A stretch of 64,000 bases of DNA, from positions 121,876-185,875 of the forward strand of contig NZ_FOSW01000010.1 in the NCBI RefSeq assembly GCF_900114385.1, read 5' to 3'. How positions within the stretch are numbered: the stretch's first letter is position 1; every line of letters begins with the position of its first letter. This document shows, in pieces, positions 25,494-33,989 of the stretch. Origin of the DNA: Geodermatophilus ruber. Lineage in GTDB: Bacteria; Actinomycetota; Actinomycetes; Mycobacteriales; Geodermatophilaceae. The notes under the pieces are model-generated. The model searched no databases and had not been told where the DNA came from. It saw only the letters and a program-made list of their open reading frames with translations. The position numbers were made by a program, and so were the translations under genes.

Positions 25494-26047
25494 CGATGCC
25501 GGCGGCCGTCGCCGACGTCGATCCGCGCCTCCTGCGGCGGGCGATGGGACAGTTCGCGACCGGCGTCACGGTGATCACCACCGTCACCGAGGGCTCCGCG
25601 CCCGCGGGCTGCACCGTCAACGCCTTCACGTCGCTGTCCCTGGACCCGCCGCTGGTGCTCGTCTGCATCGGCAGGGGCCGGGCCATGCACCCCCTGCTCA
25701 CCGAGGGCCCCGGCTATGCCGTCAACGTGCTGGCCGCCGACCAGGAGCCCCTCGCCGGGACGTTCGCCCGTCCCGGCCCCGACCGGTTCGCCGGCGTCGC
25801 GGTGCGCTCCGGTCGGCACGGCGTCCCCCTCCTCGAGGGCGCGATCGCGCACATCGAGTGCGATCGGTACGGCGTCCTCGACGGAGGTGACCACGCCATC
25901 GTCGTCGGCCGGGTCCGGGACCTCCACGTCGGCGACGGCGAGCCGCTGCTCTACAGCCAGGGGGCCTTCCTCGACCTGCCCCGGCAGGACTGGGAACGGG
26001 CGACGGCCGACGCCCGGCACGAATGGCTGCTCTCGGCCCCCTGGTGA
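25490..26047 (+). CDS. Flavin reductase (HpaC-like partner)
   Basis: 185 residues, flavin-reductase domain: LRRAMGQFATGVTVITTVTEGSAPAGCTVNAFTSLSLDPPLVLVCIGRG and YAVNVLAADQEPLAGTFARPGPDRFAG are typical. These use NAD(P)H to make free reduced flavin. The ATG overlaps the HpaB-like stop (ATGA), so the two components are made in step. It may also feed FMNH2 to the luciferase-like oxidases at 20222 and 30845. The GDHAIVVGRVRDLHVGDGEPLLYSQGAF end is the common C-terminus of the family. Confidence 0.9.
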   Translation: MTMPAAVADVDPRLLRRAMGQFATGVTVITTVTEGSAPAGCTVNAFTSLSLDPPLVLVCIGRGRAMHPLLTEGPGYAVNVLAADQEPLAGTFARPGPDRFAGVAVRSGRHGVPLLEGAIAHIECDRYGVLDGGDHAIVVGRVRDLHVGDGEPLLYSQGAFLDLPRQDWERATADARHEWLLSAPW

Positions 26048-26081
26048 TGACCCGACCCCCGACGCGCGGAAGGTGAACTCG

Positions 26082-27020
26082 ATGTCCCTGGCGGTGTGCA
26101 CCGTCTCCCACACGCCCCTGATGACCCGCAACGAGCCGGCTCCCGGTGTGCGGGATCGGGTGGAGGCCGCGTTCGCCGAGGCCCGGGCCTTCATCGGCGA
26201 CTTCGCTCCGGACGTCGTGGTGGTGCTCGCGCCGGACCACTACAACGGCTTCCTCTACGACATGATGCCGCCGTTCTGCATCGGTACGGAGGCCCGGTCC
26301 GTGGGGGACTACGGCTACGAGGAGGGCCCGCTGCAGGTGGACCGCGACCTGGCGCACACCCTCGCCTCGGCGGCGCTCGCGGCGGGAATCGACGTGGCCG
26401 TTTCCGAGCGGATGCACGTCGACCACGGCTTCACCCAGCCACTGACCCTGCTCTTCGGTGGGATCGCGGCAGTGCCGACCGTCCCGGTCTTCATCAACAG
26501 CGTCGCCGAACCGCTCGGTCCGGTGAGCCGTGCCCGGCTCCTCGGGGACGCACTCGGCCGGGCCGCGGCCGGGCTCGGCCGGCGGGTCCTGTTTCTCGGT
26601 TCCGGCGGGCTGTCCCACGACCCACCGGTGCCGGCGCTCGCCGGCGCCACCCCCGAGGTGGCCGAGCGGCTGATCAGCGGGCGTAACCCGACGCGTGAAC
26701 AGCGGGCCGAACGGGAGAAGCGGGTGACCGCGGCCGCCCGGGAGTTCGCCGCAGGCACCCTGCCGCTGCAGCCACTCAACCCCGAGTGGGACCGGGCGCT
26801 GCTCGACGTCCTCGCCTCCGGGCGGCTGGAGGAACTCGACTCGTGGAGCAACGAGTCGTTCGTCGAGCAGGCCGGCCACTCGTCCCACGAGGTGCGCACG
26901 TCGATCGCGGCCTACGCCGCCCTCGCCGCGACCGGTCCCTACGTCGTCACCCAGTCCTTCTACGAACCCATCCCGGAGTGGATCGCCGGCTTCGCCGTCA
27001 CGACCGCACGGACCGCCTGA
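26082..27020 (+). CDS. mhpB: 2,3-dihydroxyphenylpropionate 1,2-dioxygenase-type class III extradiol dioxygenase (copy 1)
   Basis: 312 residues, the length of E. coli MhpB (about 314). It matches that family throughout: VVVVLAPDHYNGFLYDMMPPFCIG, VPVFINSVAEPLGP, FLGSGGLSHDPPVPALA and IPEWIAGFAVTTART. Catalytic residues described for MhpB, His115 (HVDHGF) and His179 (GGLSHD), fall at exactly these positions. Non-haem Fe2+ opens a substituted catechol next to its hydroxyls to a 2-hydroxy-6-oxo-dienoate. It follows the HpaB/HpaC pair, which would make the catechol, and precedes a matching hydrolase (28821). A paralogue is at 33990. Confidence 0.93.
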   Translation: MSLAVCTVSHTPLMTRNEPAPGVRDRVEAAFAEARAFIGDFAPDVVVVLAPDHYNGFLYDMMPPFCIGTEARSVGDYGYEEGPLQVDRDLAHTLASAALAAGIDVAVSERMHVDHGFTQPLTLLFGGIAAVPTVPVFINSVAEPLGPVSRARLLGDALGRAAAGLGRRVLFLGSGGLSHDPPVPALAGATPEVAERLISGRNPTREQRAEREKRVTAAAREFAAGTLPLQPLNPEWDRALLDVLASGRLEELDSWSNESFVEQAGHSSHEVRTSIAAYAALAATGPYVVTQSFYEPIPEWIAGFAVTTARTA

Positions 27021-27079
27021 CCGCACCACTCCTCACACCCACCCCCAGCCGGCCGAGCCGGAGCCGCAAAGGAGCAGCA

Positions 27080-28153
27080 GTGGAATTCGTGATCGGAACC
27101 TGCGCGAAGATCGACCAGATCGGCATGGTGAAGCAGGCCGAGGACCTCGGCGTCACGCACTTCGGGGCCGGTGAGGGGCCGCTTCTGTTCAGCGACCCGT
27201 ACCAGTTCCTCGCCATCGCCTCGCAGCAGACATCCACCATCCAACTGGGCACGATGGTCACCAACCCGCTGACCCGCATCGCGCCGGTGACCGCCAACTC
27301 GATCGCCACGCTCAACGCCCTGGCGCCGGGGCGAACCTTCCTGGGCATCGGCACGGCCAACAACGCCTTGCGCTCGATGGGCCACCGCACCGCCCGGATC
27401 AAGGAGCTCACCGACTCCCTCGAGGTCTCCCGCGGGCTGCTCAACGGCGAGCGGGTCGTCCACGACTGGCTGGGCGAGCAGCGCGAGATCGAGTTCCTCG
27501 ACCCCGACGCCGGTTGGTACAACATCAAGGATCGGGTGCCGATCTGGGTCGCGGCCGGTGGCCCCAAGGGGCTGCACGAGGCCGCCAAGTACGCCGACGC
27601 CGTCGTCTACTGCCTCGGCCCGAACCCCGAGATGATCGGCCTGGTCCGCCGCGAGCTGGACAAGGCGGTCGCCGATGCGGGCCGCCCGGTCGGCTCGGTG
27701 AAGCTCGTCGCCGTCACCTGGTTCTACGAGCTGCGCAACGGTGAGACCTGGGAAGACGGCATCACCAAGGGCTTCGGCTCGGGTCCGATCAGCTCCTGCC
27801 TGACCAACATCGGGTTCATGAACCAGCACGTCGACGAGCTCGGCGGCGACATCGTCAACGCCACCAACGAGGCGGCCATGGCCTACCTCGGCGACCCGAA
27901 TGCCGTTGACCGGCCGCACTACCTCGACGTCTGGAAGCAGTACCTGCGCGGCCTGGACCCCAAGCACCTGCCGCTGATCACCAAGGAGCTCGTCGACTAC
28001 TGGTGCCTCTACGGCAGCCCGGACGAGCTGCTGGAGAAGGCGCAGCTCATCACCGAGTCCGGGGCCGACATGGTGCAGGTCTTCCTGTCCAACCCCTACA
28101 CGGCCGAGCGCGACATCAACGACATCGGCAAGAGCATCCTCGCCCGCGCCTGA
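27080..28153 (+). CDS. LLM-class oxidoreductase, probably F420-dependent (copy 1)
   Basis: 357 residues from GTG 27080 with AAAGGAG upstream. Luciferase-like TIM barrel of the methylene-H4MPT-reductase type: MEFVIGTCAKIDQIGMVKQAEDLGVTHFGAGEGP, TSTIQLGTMVTNPLTRIAPVTANSIATLNALAPGRTFLGIGTANNALRSMG, and PIWVAAGGPKGLHEAAKYADAV. The bulge and the GIGTANN segment are like F420-binding members. It has a close paralogue at 38549, directly in front of fbiC, which argues for F420 as cofactor; FMN is the alternative. It stands between the dioxygenase and two hydrolases, so it acts on the pathway substrate or ring-fission product. Reaction unknown. Confidence 0.85.
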   Translation: MEFVIGTCAKIDQIGMVKQAEDLGVTHFGAGEGPLLFSDPYQFLAIASQQTSTIQLGTMVTNPLTRIAPVTANSIATLNALAPGRTFLGIGTANNALRSMGHRTARIKELTDSLEVSRGLLNGERVVHDWLGEQREIEFLDPDAGWYNIKDRVPIWVAAGGPKGLHEAAKYADAVVYCLGPNPEMIGLVRRELDKAVADAGRPVGSVKLVAVTWFYELRNGETWEDGITKGFGSGPISSCLTNIGFMNQHVDELGGDIVNATNEAAMAYLGDPNAVDRPHYLDVWKQYLRGLDPKHLPLITKELVDYWCLYGSPDELLEKAQLITESGADMVQVFLSNPYTAERDINDIGKSILARA

Positions 28154-28206
28154 CCTGCCCGTCCCCGATCCACCCAGCCGATCCACCCCGACCAGGAGGA
28201 ATCCCC

Positions 28207-28824
28207 ATGGAGCTCGACCCCCGCACCACCGCGCTGCTGGCCGTGCACCTGCAGAACGACGTCGTCGGCGCTGACGGTGCCTTCGCCGACTTCTTCCACG
28301 AGCAGGTCGTGGCCCGCAACGTCGTGGCGGTCAATGCCGATCTGATCGCCGCGGCACGGGCGGCCGGCGTCCCGGTGATCTACACCCGGGTCGCGTGGAA
28401 GCCCGACTACTCCGACCTGCACGCCAACTCTCCGCTGCTGGGCATGGTCTCGCAGTTCGGCTGCCTCAAGGAGGGCAGCCCCTCGGCCGAGATCATCGAC
28501 GAGGTGGCGCCGACCGATGGCGACCACGTCGTCACGCACCGGCGGGTCGGCCCGTTCGTCGACTCCCCCCTGCAGGGCCTGCTCGAGGAACTGGGCGTCA
28601 GCACGCTCATCGTCTCGGGTGTGGCGACCAATGCCTCGGTCGAGGCGACCGTTCGTGGCGCCAGCGACCACGGGTACCGCACGATCCTGGTCGAGGACGG
28701 TTGTTCGGCCGGGACCCTCGAGGCGCACCAGGCCTCCGTCGGCTCCATGGGGCTGCTCGCCGAGATCACCACGGCCGCCGAGGTGACCCAGGCGCTGGGC
28801 GCCACGGAGGGCGCGACCGCATGA
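28207..28824 (+). CDS. Isochorismatase-fold protein with all three catalytic residues replaced
   Basis: 205 residues with the isochorismatase/cysteine-hydrolase fold (TTALLAVHLQNDVV, AAARAAGVPVIYTRVAW, LGVSTLIVSGVATNASVEATVRGASDHGYRTILVEDGCSA). The Asp-Lys-Cys triad of amide-hydrolysing members is absent: the Asp of the usual VIDMQND is His14, the Lys of the VVxK stretch is His111 (HVVTHRRVGPF), and the Cys of TNxCVExT is Ser144 (TNASVEAT). The gene has normal codon use, a good AGGAGG site and coupled translation with the next gene, so it is not decaying. It may be an isochorismatase-like enzyme with different chemistry, or a binding protein. Compare the intact triad at 19084. Confidence 0.85.
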   Translation: MELDPRTTALLAVHLQNDVVGADGAFADFFHEQVVARNVVAVNADLIAAARAAGVPVIYTRVAWKPDYSDLHANSPLLGMVSQFGCLKEGSPSAEIIDEVAPTDGDHVVTHRRVGPFVDSPLQGLLEELGVSTLIVSGVATNASVEATVRGASDHGYRTILVEDGCSAGTLEAHQASVGSMGLLAEITTAAEVTQALGATEGATA

Positions 28825-29678
28825 GCGACACCCCCGTCTGGGTCACCCTCGGCGACGTACCGCACAGCCTCGAGCACATCGATGTCGGTCCGTGGCGCAC
28901 CCGGGTGCTGCAGGCCGGCTCTGGGGAGCCGCTGGTGCTGATGCCCGGCACCGGCGGCCACCTGGAGGCCTACGCCCACAACATCGGACCGCTGGCCGAG
29001 CACTTCCGGGTGATCGCCTACGACTACCCGGGGCACGGGTACACCACCCTTGCCACGAGCGACCTCGAGCTGCCCGACTACGTCGAGCACCTCGCCGGCC
29101 TGCTCGACGTCCTGGGTGTGGCCAGGGCGCACCTCAGCGGGGAGTCCCTCGGCGGGTGGGTGGCGTTGAAGTTCGCTGCCGCCCACCCGGACCGGACCGG
29201 ACGTCTGGTGCTGAACACCCCGGGCGGGACGATGGCCCGGCCGGAGGTCATGGAGCGGATCCGCAGCCTCTCCCAGGCGGCCGCGGACGATCCCAGTGAG
29301 GCGAACATCCGGGCCCGGCTGGAATGGCTGATGGCCGACCCGGCAACCGTCACTGACGAATTGGTGGCCATCCGGCGGACCATCTACGCCCGTCCCGGTT
29401 TCGCCGAGTCCATGCGGCACCTGCTGTGCCTGCAGGACCCGGAGATCCGTCGCCGCAATCTCGTCACCGACGAGGAGCTGGCTGCCGTTCCCCACGGGGC
29501 GATGGTGATCTGGACGTCGGACGACCCCTCCGGGCCCGCCGGTGTGGGGATGGACATGGCCGAGAAGATCCCCGGTGGTCGCTTCGAGTTCATCGACGGA
29601 GCAGGGCACTGGCCGCAGTGGGAGCAGCGGGCGACGTTCAACCAGCTGGTCATCGACTGGCTGACGAAGGAGGGGTGA
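28821..29678 (+). CDS. Meta-cleavage product hydrolase, MhpC-like (copy 1)
   Basis: 285 residues. Alpha/beta hydrolase with LVLMPGTGGHLEAYAHNIGPLAEHF, YDYPGHGYT, nucleophile Ser109 in SGESLGGWVAL, acid in VIWTSDDPSGPAGVG and His in DGAGHWPQWEQ. The order HGxxGH...GxSLGGW...GHWPxWEQ is typical of C-C hydrolases that cleave 2-hydroxy-6-oxo-dienoates formed by extradiol dioxygenases. It is coupled to the isochorismatase-fold gene (ATGA) and is the last gene of the hpaB operon. Products would be an acid and a 2-hydroxypenta-2,4-dienoate, the substrate of the hydratase at 42219. A paralogue is at 32293. Confidence 0.88.
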   Translation: MSDTPVWVTLGDVPHSLEHIDVGPWRTRVLQAGSGEPLVLMPGTGGHLEAYAHNIGPLAEHFRVIAYDYPGHGYTTLATSDLELPDYVEHLAGLLDVLGVARAHLSGESLGGWVALKFAAAHPDRTGRLVLNTPGGTMARPEVMERIRSLSQAAADDPSEANIRARLEWLMADPATVTDELVAIRRTIYARPGFAESMRHLLCLQDPEIRRRNLVTDEELAAVPHGAMVIWTSDDPSGPAGVGMDMAEKIPGGRFEFIDGAGHWPQWEQRATFNQLVIDWLTKEG

Positions 29679-29776
29679 CCGGAGGCCGGGACGCCGTGGT
29701 GGCCGGGGAGCCCCCTCGCCAGGGGACTCGCCGTCCACCGCGGCCCGGCACCGGGCGAGCCGTTCGGAGCGGTGAG

Positions 29777-30790
29777 ATGGCAAGCGATGAGCTGACCGGC
29801 GGGCGTGGGCCCGGGACGGAACCGCTGTCCCGCCACGTCGTCCTGGCGTCCGCAGATCTCGACGAGGCCCGCCGTGGCATCGGGAACGTCTTCGTGCCCC
29901 ACCGCGTCGACGTCGCCGGCCCGGGGGCGGTGGCCGCCCGGCTGCACGCCGTCGTACTGGACCGGGTCACCTTCGCCTACTCGCGGTACGGCGCTCCGGT
30001 GGAGATCGGTGGGCTCGGGGCGATGGGCCCGTGCTACCACCTGAACCTCCTGCACCGGGGTGCCGTCCGGTCGTGGCGCGGTCGTGACGAGGTGGACCAG
30101 TCACGCCGCGGTCAGGGTGTGGTCTTCACCCCGGGGGAGGGATGGCGGATGAGCTGGGGCGGCGACTGCGCCCAGGTCGCCGTCCGCATCGACCAGCAGG
30201 CGCTGCAGAGCCACTTCGAACGCACCGTCGGCCGCCCCAGTGGCGGGCCGATCGCCTTCCGCTTCGCCCTCGCCGAGAGCCCGGCGGTCCGCAGCTTCGT
30301 GTCCCTGCTGGGCAGCCTCGTGACCGAGCTCGACACGACCGCCGGCAGCTGGCTGTCCAGCCGGCTGATGGTCGCCCAGGTCGAGGACTTCGTCATGAGC
30401 GGGCTGCTGGCCGCCCAGCCGCACAACCTCAGCGACGTGCTCACCGCACCCCCAGGGCCGAGCCGGCCACGGCACGTCAGGCGGGCGATGGACCTCATGG
30501 CCGAGCGCCCCGACGACCCGCTGACGACGACCGACCTCGCCGCCGCCGCCGGCGTGAGCGTTCGCACCCTGCAGGCGGCGTTCCACAGCCACGTCGGGAT
30601 GTCGCCGATGGAGTTCCTGCGCGACGTCCGGCTCGAGCGCGTGCACCGGGAACTGGCGGACGCGGGCGGCGGCACCACGGTCACCGCCGTCGCGCTGCGC
30701 TGGGGCTTCGGCCACCTCGGCCGGTTCGCTGTGGCCTACCGGCGCAAGTACGGCTGCTCCCCGTCGGACACGTTGCGCTCGGGAGGATGA
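29777..30790 (+). CDS. AraC-family transcriptional regulator
   Basis: 337 residues. The N-terminal half resembles the AraC-binding-like domain of NimR/XylS-type regulators (LSRHVVLASADLDEARRGIGNVFVPHRVDV, YHLNLLHRGAV). The C-terminal 100 residues form two helix-turn-helices: HVRRAMDLMAERPDDPLTTTDLAAAAGVSVRTLQAAFHSHVGMSPMEFLRDVRLERVH and VTAVALRWGFGHLGRFAVAYRRKYGCSPSDTL. XylS-type proteins activate aromatic catabolism when bound to an acid. It lies between the hpaB operon and the second LLM/MhpB set and might activate either; no binding site is evident to me. Start ATG 29777 follows GGAGCGG. Confidence 0.88.
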   Translation: MASDELTGGRGPGTEPLSRHVVLASADLDEARRGIGNVFVPHRVDVAGPGAVAARLHAVVLDRVTFAYSRYGAPVEIGGLGAMGPCYHLNLLHRGAVRSWRGRDEVDQSRRGQGVVFTPGEGWRMSWGGDCAQVAVRIDQQALQSHFERTVGRPSGGPIAFRFALAESPAVRSFVSLLGSLVTELDTTAGSWLSSRLMVAQVEDFVMSGLLAAQPHNLSDVLTAPPGPSRPRHVRRAMDLMAERPDDPLTTTDLAAAAGVSVRTLQAAFHSHVGMSPMEFLRDVRLERVHRELADAGGGTTVTAVALRWGFGHLGRFAVAYRRKYGCSPSDTLRSGG

Positions 30791-30794
30791 CCGG

Positions 30795-30837
30795 GAGCCC
30801 CGGGACCCGCGACGAAGGCGTGCGGGCCCCGGGGCTC
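30795..30837. terminator. Bidirectional stem-loop terminator between convergent genes
   Basis: GAGCCCCGGGACCCGC at 30795-30810 pairs with GCGGGCCCCGGGGCTC at 30822-30837, with one mismatch in 16, around an 11-base loop. It lies between the AraC gene (stop 30790) and the leftward LLM gene (stop 30845). Confidence 0.75.
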
Positions 30838-30844
30838 GAGTGGC

Positions 30845-31957
30845 TCAGCCGGCGTTCGGCTCCTCACCGGGGAGCCGCAGCCCCTTCAGTGCCGGGATGA
30901 CGCCCTGGGAGTACAGCTCGTACGAGCGCTTCGTCTGCTGCTCGGTGAGGTTGCCGAACGTGCCCCAGACGATGATGTTGCCGCACTCGAGCTCCTCGGC
31001 CTGGGCGACGAGCTTGTCCCGCACCGTCTCCGGCGACCCGACGCAGATGATCCCGGCGTCGTTGAGGTCCTTCCAGCTCACATTGTCCTGGACGAACGGG
31101 CGGAAGAAGGACTGGTAGTACTCGTAGCCCTTCGGGACGTTGTCCAGGTCCTCGAAGATGGCGTGCGTCCGGAAGAGGCCGAACAGGTGGTCCAGGGCCG
31201 GCTCGGCGAGGTCGTTGGCCTCGGCGTCGGTCGGGGCCACGAAGATGTTGCGCATCACCGCGACGCGGTCGGGCGCCGTCGAGTTGCCGGCTTCGCGGGC
31301 CGCCTTGCGGTACCGGTCGAACATGTCCTTGGTGTCCGGGACCGGCAGGAAGGTGTGGGCCATCTTGTAGCCCTGGGCGCCCGCCCACTCGGTCGTCGCC
31401 GGGCTGAGCGCGGTGATCCACACCGGCGGGTTCGGCTGCTGGATCGGCTTCGGCCAGACCGCGACGTCGTCGTAGTCCCAGAAGCGGCCGTGGTGGGTGA
31501 ACGACGGGTTGTGCCATGCCTCGTGGATGAGCTGCATGCCCTCCTCGAACCGGGGGCGGGTCTCCTCCATCGGGATGCCGGCCTTCTGGAACTCCAGCTC
31601 ATCCACGCCGCGGCCCAGGCCCACCTCCAGACGGCCGTGCGTGAGGTAGTCGAGCATGGCCGCCTCTTCGGCGAGCCGCAGCGGCTCGTGGAACGGGATG
31701 ATGTTGGCCATCACGCCCAGGCGGATGTTCTTGGTCCGCGCGGCCACCGCCGCGACGAGGAGGTTCGGCGACGGGCTCACCGTGTAGGCGGTGAAGTGGT
31801 GCTCGCTGAAGAAGACCCCGTCGAAGCCCTGGTCCTCGGCGCCCACCCAGGTGTCGAAGTGCCAGTCGTACAGCTGCGAGCAGAGCTCCGGGCTGAAGTT
31901 CTCCGCCCGCTTGTCGTAGGGGTAGTTGAAGATGTCGAACATCCAGGACTTGACCAC
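30845..31957 (-). CDS. LLM-class (luciferase-like) flavin-dependent monooxygenase
   Basis: 370 residues from GTG 31957, with AGGAGA seven bases before it. Luciferase-like: WMFDIFNYPYDKRAENFSPEL, GFDGVFFSEHHFTAYTVSPSPNLLVAAVAARTKNIRLGVMANIIPFHEPLRLAEEAAMLDYLTHGRLEVGLGRG, and VGSPETVRDKLVAQAEELECGNIIVWGTFGN. The SEHHF motif and overall pattern are of the FMN-dependent, O2-using type, as at 20222, and unlike the two F420-type LLM proteins. It is transcribed alone, divergent from the hydrolase at 32293. It probably oxidises the substrate of the second module (32293-37419), which is inference. Confidence 0.88.
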   Translation of the reverse strand: MVKSWMFDIFNYPYDKRAENFSPELCSQLYDWHFDTWVGAEDQGFDGVFFSEHHFTAYTVSPSPNLLVAAVAARTKNIRLGVMANIIPFHEPLRLAEEAAMLDYLTHGRLEVGLGRGVDELEFQKAGIPMEETRPRFEEGMQLIHEAWHNPSFTHHGRFWDYDDVAVWPKPIQQPNPPVWITALSPATTEWAGAQGYKMAHTFLPVPDTKDMFDRYRKAAREAGNSTAPDRVAVMRNIFVAPTDAEANDLAEPALDHLFGLFRTHAIFEDLDNVPKGYEYYQSFFRPFVQDNVSWKDLNDAGIICVGSPETVRDKLVAQAEELECGNIIVWGTFGNLTEQQTKRSYELYSQGVIPALKGLRLPGEEPNAG

Positions 31958-32127
31958 GGTGTCTCCTGTCGACGGTGCCGGTCGGCGGGGTTGAGCCGGG
32001 CGCACGGTAGCCGCGGGTCGCCGCCGGAGCCGAGCCGAAAAACGCCGGTTCCGGTCGCCCTGCGCAGCCGGTTCCGGGCATGTCCGGGGGTCAGAAAAGC
32101 GCAGGTGGGGGGCCTGTGGTCAGGTTC

Positions 32128-32167
32128 GTATAAAATACTTGACCACGACGACGCCGCCGCCTAACTT
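32128..32167 (+). promoter_or_regulatory. Promoter with AT-rich palindrome in the 335-bp divergent region
   Basis: In the gap 31958-32292 between the LLM gene and the hydrolase, TTGACC (32139-32144), a 17-base spacer and TAACTT (32162-32167) form a good rightward promoter. GTAT-AAA-ATAC (32128-32138), an unusual AT-rich palindrome in this DNA, touches the -35 element, and wider GGTCA/TGACC arms flank it (32119-32123 and 32140-32144). It shares the core TATAAAA with 37437-37443 in the promoter region of the GntR gene at 37513. I see no gene in the rest of the gap. Confidence 0.55.
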
Positions 32168-32292
32168 GGCGCGAGCAGGGCAGGCCATGAACCGGCCGCC
32201 CGCGGCTGCGTGGCGAGCGAACGCCGGAGCCCTTCCCTCCGGGTGGCCGCGGGTCGCTCGACGTCGCCCCCGACCAGAGCTGGAGATCACCG

Positions 32293-33147
32293 ATGACCGT
32301 GTGGACCGACCTGACGGGGCTGGAGTTCAGCGTCAGCTCCGTCGATGTCGACGGCATCCCCACCCGGAGCCTGCGGGCGGGGTCCGGCCCGCCGTTGGTC
32401 TTCCTGCACGGGACCAGCGGGCACCTCGACGGCTTCAGCCGCAACATCGCCGCGCACGCGGAGCACTTCACCGTGCACGCCATCGACATGCTCGGCCACG
32501 GCTACACCGGCAAGCCGGACCGGCCGTACACGATCCCGGCCTACGTGGAGCACCTGCTGGGCTACCTGGACGCCTGCGGCGTGGACCGTGCGCACCTGGC
32601 GGGGCAGTCCCTGGGTGGCTGGGTCGCCGCCTGGGCGGCGGCCGAGCACCCCGACCGCGTGCGTTCCCTCTCGCTGCTCGCTCCTGGCGGCACCGTGGCG
32701 AAGCCCGAGGTGATGGACCAGATCCGCACGTCGACGCTCGCCGCGGTGGAGAACAGCGACCCGATCGGTACCCGCCGCAGGATCGAGTGGCTGATGGCCG
32801 ATCCCGAGACCAGCGTGACCGATGAGCTGGTCGCCATCCGGCACGCGATCTACCAGCAGCCGGAGATGAAGCAGAACGTCGGAAACATCCTCGTCCTGCA
32901 GGACATGGACGTCCGCACCCAGAACCTCATGACCGAGGAGCGGCTGGGCCGCATCCAGGCCCCGACGCTGGTCGTGTGGACCGCCGAGGACCCCACGAGC
33001 ACGATCGCCGAGGGGCACTTCTGGGCGGACTCCATCCCCGGGGCCCGGTTCGAGATGATCGAGGACGCCGGCCACTGGCCGCACTACGAGCAGCCCGAGC
33101 GGTTCAACGCCCTCCACCTGGAGTTCCTGCGCTCGACGCTGGACTAG
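32293..33147 (+). CDS. Meta-cleavage product hydrolase, MhpC-like (copy 2)
   Basis: 284 residues. LVFLHGTSGHLDGFSRNIAAHAEHFTVHAIDMLGHGYTGKPDRPYT, nucleophile Ser106 in AGQSLGGWVAAW, acid in VVWTAEDPTSTIAEG and His in EDAGHWPHYEQPERFN. It is clearly related to the hydrolase at 28821 (same RPEVM/KPEVM, EWLMADP and TDELVAIR stretches) and to C-C bond hydrolases of extradiol pathways. It follows a well-formed promoter and precedes an SDR gene by 56 bp. With MhpB copy 2 (33990) it would make a second ring-opening route. Confidence 0.88.
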   Translation: MTVWTDLTGLEFSVSSVDVDGIPTRSLRAGSGPPLVFLHGTSGHLDGFSRNIAAHAEHFTVHAIDMLGHGYTGKPDRPYTIPAYVEHLLGYLDACGVDRAHLAGQSLGGWVAAWAAAEHPDRVRSLSLLAPGGTVAKPEVMDQIRTSTLAAVENSDPIGTRRRIEWLMADPETSVTDELVAIRHAIYQQPEMKQNVGNILVLQDMDVRTQNLMTEERLGRIQAPTLVVWTAEDPTSTIAEGHFWADSIPGARFEMIEDAGHWPHYEQPERFNALHLEFLRSTLD

Positions 33148-33203
33148 GTCCTCCGGCGCTCGATCAGCGGCTCGAACAGTTTCCTTCTGCAGACGGGTGG
33201 ACC

Positions 33204-33950
33204 ATGGACCTGGGTATTGCCGGCAAGCGCGCGGCCGTCGCCGCGTCGACCAGCGGGCTCGGTTTCGCGGCGGCGCAGGCGCTCGCGGCCGAGGGCGTGC
33301 AGGTGGCGATCTGCGGGCGGCAGAGGGAGCGCGTCGAGAAGGCTGCCGCCGCCATCGGGGGCGAGGTCGTGCCGATCGAGGCCGACGTCAGCACGCCCGA
33401 GGGTGCGACCGGCTTCGTGGACGAGGCGCAGCGGGCCCTCGGCCAGGTCGACATCCTGGTCGTCAACGTGCCGGGGACGCCGGCCGGGACCTTCGGGTCC
33501 ACGGCGCTCGAGGCGTACGGGCCCGCGCTGCAGAATCACGTGCTGAGCGCGGTCGGGATGTGCAAGGCGGCCGTGCCCGGCATGCAGTCCCGGGGCTGGG
33601 GTCGGGTCGTGGCCATCACGTCGGTGGGGGTGCGGCAGCCGTTCCCGGACCTGATCCTGTCCAACACCGGGCGGTCGGGTCTCACCGCGTTCCTGAAGAC
33701 CCTCGCCCTGGAGGTCGCCCCGGACGGCGTCACCGTGAACACGGTCCAGCCCGGTTACCACCGCACCGAACGGCTCGAGTCCTGGGCCGGGGAGCGGCTG
33801 GCAGACCTCGCGGCGGACGTGCCGGCGAACGCCGTCGGCGAACCGGCCGACTTCGGCGCCGTGGTGGCCTTCCTCTGCTCGCGGTCGGCCGGGTACCTCA
33901 CCGGGGCCGCCGTCCCCGTCGACGGCGGGCTCTACGGCGGCCTGCAGTAG
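33204..33950 (+). CDS. Short-chain dehydrogenase/reductase-family protein without the Tyr-Lys pair
   Basis: 248 residues, Rossmann fold with the variant glycine motif AASTSGLGFAAA (about 13-24) and VNTVQPGYHRTER, then the usual AGYLTGAAVPVDGGLYGG end. In ordinary SDRs a Ser is followed 13 residues later by YxxxK. Here Ser140 is present, but the Tyr and Lys positions are Ser153 and Arg157 (ILSNTGRSGL). This is typical of a divergent 3-oxoacyl-reductase-like subgroup whose chemistry is not settled. It may bind NAD(P)H and use other residues, or be non-redox. It follows the MhpC copy 2 gene and probably shares its promoter. Confidence 0.82.
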   Translation: MDLGIAGKRAAVAASTSGLGFAAAQALAAEGVQVAICGRQRERVEKAAAAIGGEVVPIEADVSTPEGATGFVDEAQRALGQVDILVVNVPGTPAGTFGSTALEAYGPALQNHVLSAVGMCKAAVPGMQSRGWGRVVAITSVGVRQPFPDLILSNTGRSGLTAFLKTLALEVAPDGVTVNTVQPGYHRTERLESWAGERLADLAADVPANAVGEPADFGAVVAFLCSRSAGYLTGAAVPVDGGLYGGLQ

Positions 33951-33989
33951 GTCTCGGCGGGCGGTTCGGGGGAGCCCGGGGCCGGCCGC

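Noticed and set aside
28207..28824. Reading the isochorismatase-fold gene as a decayed pseudogene
   Set aside because: Frame, length, codon use, ribosome-binding site and ATGA coupling are all intact; only catalytic positions differ, which points to changed function rather than decay.
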